Shown here: one piece after another, positions 16,801-22,916 of the stretch
Layout of the letters: each line of letters opens with the position of its first letter
Position numbering within the stretch: the stretch's first letter is position 1
NCBI GenBank assembly: GCA_016290095.1
Contig: JAEESU010000030.1
Span: 1-57,170, forward strand
DNA: 57,170 nt
Source: Clostridia bacterium
GTDB taxonomy: Bacteria > Bacillota > Clostridia > TANB77 > CAG-508
Direction of reading: 5' to 3'
Notes under the pieces: model-generated
What the model was told of the DNA's origin: nothing
What the model saw: the letters and a program-made list of their open reading frames with translations, nothing else
The model's database searches: none
Program-made: the position numbers and the translations under genes

Positions 16801-18911
16801 CATATAATCCTTCTACTGTAGATAGTATTACAGAAGAACAATATAGACTTAATGTTGATTTAAAATATGGTCCAATAGCTTCTAATAAGAGTGTTGATAG
16901 TAAAAACGAACAATATTCAGGAAAATCTATTTCTGATGAAGTAGGATATGCTAAAATATTAGTTTTAAACAAAGAAAACTACTTATATTTGGAACAATCT
17001 ACAGATAATATGTGGAATGAACATATAAAAAATAACGAAGCTACATATGTTTATGACAAAGAAAATTCTGAAGTAAAAGACAGAAGAGATAGCTTATTAG
17101 AAGATAACGGAAAATTTAGAGAAGAACTTATTGATGATTCTGATTCTACAGCTGAAGAAAAAGTTCTTGGAAGAGTTGGAAATTGGTCATTTAATGCAGA
17201 ACCAAGATGGGATTATATGAGCCAAACAGTATATGGATATAAAGAATTTGTAGAAGATTACGAAAGTGCAGGAATTGCTGGATATATAGTATATATAGAT
17301 GGATTTGTATGTGAAAAACCAGATGAGAATTTAAAGAAAACAAGTATAATGACACAGATTCCATATCAAGACAATTCAGATGGAAAAGAAAAAGCAAGAA
17401 TATCAACTGATGATGTAACAGAAAATATGAAAGGAATAAGCTATAAACAAATTACAGAGAAAAATATTGCAGATCCTGCTACACGACTTCCAAATATGTA
17501 CATAGAAGATGAAACATATGAATTAGCAAGTGAGAAAGCAACAAATAAACATGAAGCAGAAAAAATGATTAAGTATTTAGCTTCTACATCAGTATATTTA
17601 AATGGAGATATATATGATAAAGATGGAAAAGTTGATATTGATTCTTTAATATTTATTAAAGAAGGAACAATATTAGGAAGAACTATGACAGATAAAGAAC
17701 TTCTAGAAAGTGGTCAAGTAAGGAAAGATAATTCATTAGGTTCTTATGAGGCAAATAGAGAAGGCTCTTTAAGTGGAGATCCAAATAAACATGATAAAAT
17801 AATTGGAAATTATATAAGAGTAATAATGAGAGATTTAGACAAAACTCCTGTTGAAAATATTGAAAACTATTATAAATTAGGAGCTAAAGAACCATATGAT
17901 TGGTTTGCAATACTATTTTGGGTTCCATATGAAAGTGATGGAGTTGATGTTCCAATGGGAGGACCTGAAAATATTTCAACATGTACTCCTGGAGAACTGG
18001 CGTCAGGAATTGCACAATGGACAGATCTTTTAGATCACTATCATGAAGGTAGAGATGGTAATGGTATAGGCTCAATGCTAAGAAGAATGGTAAAAGACGA
18101 TTATGATTTATGTTGGCCACTAGAAGATGAAATGCGAAAGAGTAATGTAAAAAGATGGGAAGATTGCACAGGAGATAACATTCATCCAATTGGTGATTAT
18201 AGATATTTAACTCATCAGTATTCTGTTAAAACAGGAGAAGAATTTGATGGAAAACAAGGATATTTTGATGTTTGTATAAAAGTTTCTCCAATGAGTCCAA
18301 ATCATCCTTATGGATATGGATCATTAATTGATCCTAAAAAGGGTCCAACTGCAGACAATGTTAATCGTGACTGGTTAAAACATATATATTGTAGATGGGA
18401 TGGACACTTAGATTTATATGAATATGCATGTGACAATATAGAAAAAAGTGATTTTCAAAAAAATCTAACAAAAGTATGCAATATGAATAGAGAAAAATTC
18501 TTTAAAATGCAGAGAGTACTTGCTAAAGAAGGTTTTCTTGATCCAATATTAGTAGAACATCCATGGCTTGAAGATAGACCACTTGCTGTACAAGGTGCAC
18601 TACTACATACATTCTTGGGTGGAGATCAAGTGATGAGATGGTTAAACGAAAGTTTAACAAATGAAGAAATTTTAGAACATGTTAGACATTATATAGCAAA
18701 TAGAAAATCAACTGCAGGTGAAGGTAATGGTGATGAGTCAGCTGGTCGTGCTTGGAATGAACCTGAAATTGCTTATGGCATATTAGATGGTAGACTATCA
18801 AAATATGTTGTAGAGAAATGGACAAGAAAATCATGCCCAAAGATATTAGAAGATGCTGGATTGAGATATTCACGTAAGTCTGGTGGTGAATTTAGCTTCC
18901 GTCAAAACTAA
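13854..18911 (+). CDS. Giant membrane-anchored paralogue with C-terminal lysozyme-like domain
   Basis: A 1685-residue paralogue of the protein at 4520. A Lys-rich cytoplasmic tail (1-40) precedes one transmembrane helix (about 41-68). The chassis shares GWTGRYGMPLEF, QPYIADVRNHWYRDVYY, ETNPTIKKMF, DSLNAFTMLEN and VVSPVTGILLEYGTY with it. It lacks a block of about 170 residues and the Cys-rich insertion. The NlpC-like region keeps a Cys (825) and a GDV motif, but I find no histidine at the expected distance, so this domain may be inactive. After the shared GNYIRVIMRD (about 1318) the C-terminus switches to a different domain (about 1360-1685). This begins with GELASGIAQWTD, like phage-tail or mobile-element lysozymes. 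GGGG at 13843-13847 sets the start. Confidence 0.72.
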   Translation: MEDNSNITEAKNNKIVEKTKKKIKGKFLNKKSDVKSKLATIAGPIIFWTVVVICVLIILIGIIMFLATMPGMAVQKLKKIFNDLGNYVAAFFGADTTKQISSEQIFNTLDYIEDMGYDLKGFGFLTDYYTQADKSSIIDELSDEYKSDYVIDEKLGVVRSESTNKIILAKSNFIFTYICSDNYIYTLKNTNLVTQTGEGGFLGFLQSIFNGALALIYKLANFLFGGLNDLLGITDAAQDAWGRGLISIHKQDGTNIGVDGGLHNGNGITIDTDKKMLVIRADGKKPASYSLDGWTGRYGMPLEFLLTVHVSTMMPDLAYDMATSFSTVVNVYLNPIKLNTEYQPYIADVRNHWYRDVYYVIVPEKFQETGRNIVDYDYDYQVKYAERWSLYETYSKDDYNEVYKDYAKQNYGEFKLFIINNDGKYLTDDDIGDLKDNPKVEKDVKNGYIYLGTKQEANDEGIVVSKRSVTLNLDEETFKDLGWNNVGERWLAYTSVPLWDGDIKQVGEGLRTETNPTIKKMFLINTYFRYDGSQNTAEIITALRKRVKDDYLGNKTNEYGALNALITSGYDLVDGFKVPKTFDFTETDGFDRKYTATELGLGNDYRITTKNDKGEEVRIDKEYSVSDYVGQVSLNQDSLNAFTMLENMHTLDADFIYRDYKELIVELGYFTKEELTDEVPRLLEFPVPGTPSVNYPERSLDKRESQYGTMIHSKGDIDAFEDYNETKILDTIPSKIAIKSPERTRNGYYRRKQGKGAAPGDMFIIPVEPTAYKLNGTNDDVAETAKTIWKQMASVTDGVAYSNGSSNFAATFKESLEKTDKRSVCDGVFVSWVFKSLGIDVDGILEKTRGVWTSPHDLSRLCIEQLGAEIIFNYRDLQPGDVMATIWDDNEYKDDNGNSYKIDTIQKISILGEEQLDGSFLVYSGSDLPNIGDTKTSLVLDEDTFNNYSLCFGLRLGDDAYKGYLGNEMVVSPVTGILLEYGTYNPSTVDSITEEQYRLNVDLKYGPIASNKSVDSKNEQYSGKSISDEVGYAKILVLNKENYLYLEQSTDNMWNEHIKNNEATYVYDKENSEVKDRRDSLLEDNGKFREELIDDSDSTAEEKVLGRVGNWSFNAEPRWDYMSQTVYGYKEFVEDYESAGIAGYIVYIDGFVCEKPDENLKKTSIMTQIPYQDNSDGKEKARISTDDVTENMKGISYKQITEKNIADPATRLPNMYIEDETYELASEKATNKHEAEKMIKYLASTSVYLNGDIYDKDGKVDIDSLIFIKEGTILGRTMTDKELLESGQVRKDNSLGSYEANREGSLSGDPNKHDKIIGNYIRVIMRDLDKTPVENIENYYKLGAKEPYDWFAILFWVPYESDGVDVPMGGPENISTCTPGELASGIAQWTDLLDHYHEGRDGNGIGSMLRRMVKDDYDLCWPLEDEMRKSNVKRWEDCTGDNIHPIGDYRYLTHQYSVKTGEEFDGKQGYFDVCIKVSPMSPNHPYGYGSLIDPKKGPTADNVNRDWLKHIYCRWDGHLDLYEYACDNIEKSDFQKNLTKVCNMNREKFFKMQRVLAKEGFLDPILVEHPWLEDRPLAVQGALLHTFLGGDQVMRWLNESLTNEEILEHVRHYIANRKSTAGEGNGDESAGRAWNEPEIAYGILDGRLSKYVVEKWTRKSCPKILEDAGLRYSRKSGGEFSFRQN

Positions 18912-18922
18912 ATAAAATAAAG

Positions 18923-18951
18923 ATTCCTTATCATAAAGATAAGGAATTTTT
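18923..18951 (+). terminator. Terminator after the second giant gene
   Basis: Stem attccttatc / gataaggaat (18923-18932 and 18938-18947) with loop ataaa and a T-run. Confidence 0.9.
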
Positions 18952-18974
18952 GTTGCTTTTAAGGTATTTATAGA

Positions 18975-19003
18975 TTGTATAAAAAAACGTTTTTTGATAT
19001 AAT
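18975..19003 (+). promoter_or_regulatory. Promoter of the 19035-20835 pair
   Basis: TTGTAT (18975-18980), 17-base spacer, TATAAT (18998-19003), about 30 bases before the start codon. Confidence 0.65.
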
Positions 19004-19034
19004 ATTCTAGATAAAAAAGAAGGAAAATAATAAT

Positions 19035-19484
19035 ATGGGAAACTCTATTTTTGAAAAATTAATTGCCAAAATGAATAGAAATAAAAATGCTACTGAAAAA
19101 GAAGAATTACAAAAATTGAAAGATATAAAAAAAGCTGTTCGAAGAGCTAAATCCATAGAAGAGCTTGAATTAGTACTTGATGCAATAAAAGATGCCAACA
19201 TTATGACAGAAGAAGAAATCGAAAAATTAAAAAATAAAAAGAAAAAGAGACTGCAAAATCAAGGCTTTCTTGATAGAATAAGAGTTGATAATGATACTAT
19301 TAATAGAATTATTCAAATTGGAAAAGAGTATAAGGAAAAGCAAAGAATTCAAGAAGTAAAAGAACAAATTAAAAACAGAGATGAAAGAGATTTTAATAGT
19401 AGTGGAATAAAAGACAAGGAAAAAGATAAATCAAAAGGTGAAAGAACTAGAAATAGTGGAGGACGTTCATTAGGAGGAAGATAG
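19035..19484 (+). CDS. Highly charged helical protein, unknown
   Basis: A 149-residue protein almost entirely of Lys, Glu, Arg, Asp and Ile with predicted coiled-coil character (residues 1-75 and 95-130). It ends in a Gly/Arg-rich tail (GGRSLGGR). There is no signal peptide or membrane helix. GAAGGAA precedes the ATG. The stop is one base before the TTG start of the rRNA methyltransferase, and its last codons contain that gene's ribosome binding site, so the two are co-translated. The basic RGG-like tail and its neighbour suggest RNA or ribosome association, which is inference only. Confidence 0.75.
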   Translation: MGNSIFEKLIAKMNRNKNATEKEELQKLKDIKKAVRRAKSIEELELVLDAIKDANIMTEEEIEKLKNKKKKRLQNQGFLDRIRVDNDTINRIIQIGKEYKEKQRIQEVKEQIKNRDERDFNSSGIKDKEKDKSKGERTRNSGGRSLGGR

Positions 19485-19485
19485 T

Positions 19486-20835
19486 TTGAATAAAAACGAA
19501 GAATATATAGTAGAAATAATAGATAATGGATTTCAAGGAGAAGGAATAGCAAAAATAGAAGGACTAACAGTATTTATACCAAATGCTATTATTGGAGAAA
19601 AAGCCAAAGTAAAAATATTAAAAGTTACTTCATCTCATGCATTTGGAAAAATAGAAGAAATTATAGAAAAATCACCATATAGAATAGAACCTGATTGCAA
19701 TACTTATAATAGATGTGGAGGTTGTAATTTAAGACATATTGAATATGAAAAAACACTAGAATTAAAGAAAAATAGTGTTGAAAACACTTTGAGAAAAACA
19801 CTAGGTAGAGATGTAAAAATAAACGAAATCTTAGGAATGGACAAACCATATTACTATAGGAATAAACTTCAATATCCAATAGGAATAAAAGATGATAATC
19901 CTGTAATTGGTGTATTTGCTGAAAGAACACATGAAATTATTCCTACTTCAAGTTGTAAAATTCAAAATGAACTTGCACAAAAAATTGCAAATGATATTTT
20001 TAAATTTATTAAGGAAAATCATATTTCTGTTTATAATGAAAAAACTTTACAAGGTAGTGTAAGACATATAGTAATAAGAGTTGGAGTTAAAACAAATGAG
20101 GCAATGGTTACAATTGTTTCTAATACCGAAAAGTTAGAAAAAGAAAATGAATTGGTAGAATATTTAGTAAATAAATATCCTGAAATAAAAACGATTGTAA
20201 AGAATATTAACACTAAAAATACAAATGTTATTTTAGGAAAAGAGAATATGACATTATTTGGAAATGGTTATATTTATGATTACTTAGGTAATAAAAAATT
20301 TAAAATTTCACCAATGTCTTTTTATCAAGTAAATCCTATCCAAACAGAGAAACTATATAATAAAGCTATAGAATATGCAAATTTAAGTGGAAATGAAACA
20401 ATTTTTGATTTATACTGTGGAATTGGTACTATTGGAATTTTTGCTTCTGATAAAGCAAAAAAACTATATGGCATAGAAACTATTCCAGAAGCTATTGAAG
20501 ACGCTAAAGAAAATGCAAAAATAAACAAAATAGAAAATGCAGAGTTTTTTGTTGGAGATGTTGAAAAAACATTACCTGAATTTATTGAAAAAAATAATGT
20601 ATCTGCTGAAGTGATTTTTATTGACCCACCAAGAAAGGGCTGCGATAAAACAGCATTAGATGCTATAATGAAAATTCAGCCACAGAGAATAGTTTATGTT
20701 AGTTGTAATCCAGCTACTTTAGCGAGAGATTTAAGAATATTAGAAGAAAATTATACCCTTACAAAGATAGCGATTTGCGATATGTTTCCTTGGACAAGCC
20801 ATTGTGAGGTAATTTCAGTACTTAAATTAAAATAA
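19486..20835 (+). CDS. rlmD: 23S rRNA (uracil-5-)-methyltransferase, RlmD/RlmCD type
   Basis: A 449-residue RNA m5U methyltransferase. An N-terminal TRAM domain precedes a [4Fe-4S] site, C-x5-C-x2-C near residues 71-80 (CNTYNRCGGC), with the fourth Cys near 157 (TSSCK). The SAM-binding motif is FDLYCGIGTIGIF. DPPRKGC and YVSCNPATLARDL carry the catalytic Cys. The family methylates 23S rRNA at U1939 and/or U747; Gram-positive homologues may do both, so the exact target is uncertain. The frame starts at TTG 19486, since AGGAGGAAG lies inside the end of the upstream gene at proper spacing. Confidence 0.9.
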   Translation: MNKNEEYIVEIIDNGFQGEGIAKIEGLTVFIPNAIIGEKAKVKILKVTSSHAFGKIEEIIEKSPYRIEPDCNTYNRCGGCNLRHIEYEKTLELKKNSVENTLRKTLGRDVKINEILGMDKPYYYRNKLQYPIGIKDDNPVIGVFAERTHEIIPTSSCKIQNELAQKIANDIFKFIKENHISVYNEKTLQGSVRHIVIRVGVKTNEAMVTIVSNTEKLEKENELVEYLVNKYPEIKTIVKNINTKNTNVILGKENMTLFGNGYIYDYLGNKKFKISPMSFYQVNPIQTEKLYNKAIEYANLSGNETIFDLYCGIGTIGIFASDKAKKLYGIETIPEAIEDAKENAKINKIENAEFFVGDVEKTLPEFIEKNNVSAEVIFIDPPRKGCDKTALDAIMKIQPQRIVYVSCNPATLARDLRILEENYTLTKIAICDMFPWTSHCEVISVLKLK

Positions 20836-20848
20836 AGGATGGAGTTAA

Positions 20849-21607
20849 ATGAAAGTAAAAATTGCTAGTTATAATATAAGTGGAGGTTTCTATAATAGTG
20901 ATGATAAAACTGAATACCTAGATAAAGAAAGAGCAGAAAATGTTGATGACAAAATGCTAGAGCAGATTATAGAAACAATTAATGATAAGGATATTGATGT
21001 AATCTGTTTTCAAGAAATAATTACCACAGAAAGAATAAAATATATACAGTCAATATGTAATAGAACGAATCTAAAGTATTATGAATTTTATGAACTAAGT
21101 GAGTGTAATATTGTAAAAGATACAAATTGCGGAATTGCAGTTCTTTCAAAATATCCAATGAAAATAGTACAAAGAGAATTCTTCCCAAATCCAGGCCTAA
21201 CGAAAACAACAAGTTCAGGAAAAACATATTATTTATATGATAAAGGCTATATGATAGTTAGTTTAAATGTTAATAACAAAGAGATTAGTTTGCTAACTCA
21301 TCATGGATTTCCATATGGAGTATTTAATTCTACAGCAGAAGAAAATATGGAAGTGTTTAAATTCTTTGATGATGCTATAGAAAGATATAACCCTGATATT
21401 ATAACAGGTGATTTTAATGCAGAAAATTTTATGCCTTTAATGAAAAAAACAGATGATAAATATTTTAGAACTATTGATAATATAACAACTGTAGAAGGAA
21501 AGAAATTAGATGATATTTGTCTTCGAAAAAATAATAAATATTCAAGTGAAGTGTTAAGATTATTATCAGATCATTATATGATTATTACTGTTGTTGATTT
21601 GATATAA
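20849..21607 (+). CDS. Endonuclease/exonuclease/phosphatase (EEP) family protein
   Basis: A 252-residue protein with the EEP (DNase I-like) fold signature in order: SYNISGG (N-terminal Asn), VICFQE (metal-binding Glu), THHG, TGDFNAENF (Asp/Asn pair) and a final SDHYMI (catalytic His). The family cleaves phosphodiester or phosphomonoester bonds in nucleic acids, nucleotides or phosphoinositides; the substrate cannot be told here. There is no signal peptide, so it is cytoplasmic. AAGGATGGAG precedes the ATG. It starts 13 bases after rlmD and leads into a run of nucleotide-related genes. Confidence 0.85.
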   Translation: MKVKIASYNISGGFYNSDDKTEYLDKERAENVDDKMLEQIIETINDKDIDVICFQEIITTERIKYIQSICNRTNLKYYEFYELSECNIVKDTNCGIAVLSKYPMKIVQREFFPNPGLTKTTSSGKTYYLYDKGYMIVSLNVNNKEISLLTHHGFPYGVFNSTAEENMEVFKFFDDAIERYNPDIITGDFNAENFMPLMKKTDDKYFRTIDNITTVEGKKLDDICLRKNNKYSSEVLRLLSDHYMIITVVDLI

Positions 21608-21629
21608 GCATATTAGAGAGGAAATAATT

Positions 21630-22052
21630 ATGAAAATATTAGTAATATGTAGTAAAAAGTTTTATTCAAAAATAGAAGAAGTGAAACAAGAATTAGAAAA
21701 AAGAGGTAATGAAATATTTTTGCCAAATTGTTATGATGATCCAATGGCTGAACAAAAAGCTTGGGATTTAGGAATAGAAGAACATCAAAAATTTAAAGCG
21801 AAAATGTATAAACAAAGCGAAGATACAATATCAAACATGGATGCAGTTTTAGTATTAAATCTTGATAAAGAAAAAGATGGACAAGTATTTAAAAACTATA
21901 TTGGTGGTGCAACATTTTTAGAAATGTACGATGCATTTAGGTTGGATAAAAAGATATTTTTGTATAACGATATTCCCGTTGGAATGTTATATGATGAAAT
22001 AGAAGGTTTTGGTCCAATAGTTATAAATGGAGATTTAAACCTAATTAAATAA
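21630..22052 (+). CDS. Nucleoside 2-deoxyribosyltransferase-like protein
   Basis: A 140-residue Rossmann-like protein with features of the deoxyribosyltransferase-like superfamily. It has a short N-terminal strand (KILVICSKKFYSKI), then SNMDAVLVLNLD, then NYIGGATFLEMYDAF with a candidate nucleophilic Glu. Members split or transfer nucleoside glycosidic bonds, but many short homologues are uncharacterised. It lacks the usual N-terminal glycine motif of true NDTs, so the activity is uncertain. It lies 22 bases after the EEP gene, with AGAGAGGAAA before the ATG. Confidence 0.65.
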   Translation: MKILVICSKKFYSKIEEVKQELEKRGNEIFLPNCYDDPMAEQKAWDLGIEEHQKFKAKMYKQSEDTISNMDAVLVLNLDKEKDGQVFKNYIGGATFLEMYDAFRLDKKIFLYNDIPVGMLYDEIEGFGPIVINGDLNLIK

Positions 22053-22114
22053 ATTGATTTGACACTAACAATGATACAATCTTCAAATTAAAATATAGAA
22101 AAGAGAGTGATAAT

Positions 22115-22915
22115 ATGTCTAAAAAAATAGTTGCAATTGGCGGTGGAGAGAATGGTAGAATTAATAGTAAAGGTATTCAAAAACCATATGAAACAAAAGA
22201 AATAGACCAAGAAATCGTAAAACTATCTAATAAAGCACAACCTAACTTTTTATTTTTAGCTCATTCTCAAATACCTTTCGGAGAAGAATCTGAAAAAAAT
22301 TATTATAATATAATGAAAAACATATATGAAAATCTTGGATGTAATACTAGATGGTTAAAAATAAGTGAATTAAGGGAAGATATAAATAAAGCAAAAGAAG
22401 ATGTTGATTGGGCTGATATTATATATGAAGGTGGTGGAGCAACTGAACCCATGATTAATCTTTGGAAAGAAACTGGATTTGATGATGTGTTAAAAAAAGC
22501 ATATGAATCCGGCAAAGTGATGTGTGGAATTTCGGCTGGAGCTATTTGTTGGTTTAATAGTGGTTATACAGATGATCCAAAATTAGTAGATGCAGAAGTT
22601 AATAGGATATATGCTTTAGATTTAATTGATGCCTATTTTACTCCACATTGCCAAAAAGAAGGAAAAATAAAAAAAGTTAGAAATAGTTTAAAATATATTA
22701 ATAAAGTTGGTTTATTATTATCTAATTGTACAGCCATAGAAATAATAGATGATGAATATAGAATAATTAAAACTAAACCTATTGAAGAAATGTTTGAGCC
22801 ATATGCATATAAAACATATTGGAGTAATGATGAAATGTTTGAAGAAGAGATTAATAATTTAAATGAATTCAAGCCATTAAATGAATTGTTAAGTAGAAAT
22901 ATTAAAGGAGAATAA
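22115..22915 (+). CDS. Peptidase S51 (PepE-like) family protein
   Basis: A 266-residue protein of the dipeptidase E/cyanophycinase superfamily (S51). IAIGGGENGR at the N-terminus, IYEGGGATEPM at about 108, nucleophile Ser140 in GISAGAICW, and His178 in TPHCQKEG give the Ser-His pair of the family. The class I glutamine amidotransferase-like fold normally removes N-terminal Asp dipeptides. Close Gram-positive homologues are largely uncharacterised. A 62-base gap separates it from the previous gene and contains only weak promoter-like elements. The stop almost touches the next start (TAATATG), so it is coupled to the adenosine-deaminase-like gene. Confidence 0.82.
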   Translation: MSKKIVAIGGGENGRINSKGIQKPYETKEIDQEIVKLSNKAQPNFLFLAHSQIPFGEESEKNYYNIMKNIYENLGCNTRWLKISELREDINKAKEDVDWADIIYEGGGATEPMINLWKETGFDDVLKKAYESGKVMCGISAGAICWFNSGYTDDPKLVDAEVNRIYALDLIDAYFTPHCQKEGKIKKVRNSLKYINKVGLLLSNCTAIEIIDDEYRIIKTKPIEEMFEPYAYKTYWSNDEMFEEEINNLNEFKPLNELLSRNIKGE

Positions 22916-22916
22916 T

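Noticed and set aside
4520-18911. Integrative conjugative element carrying the giant hydrolases
   Set aside because: No relaxase, coupling protein, VirB4-like ATPase, integrase or attachment repeats are visible, and core genes (cotJ, secG, rnr) lie between the two giants.
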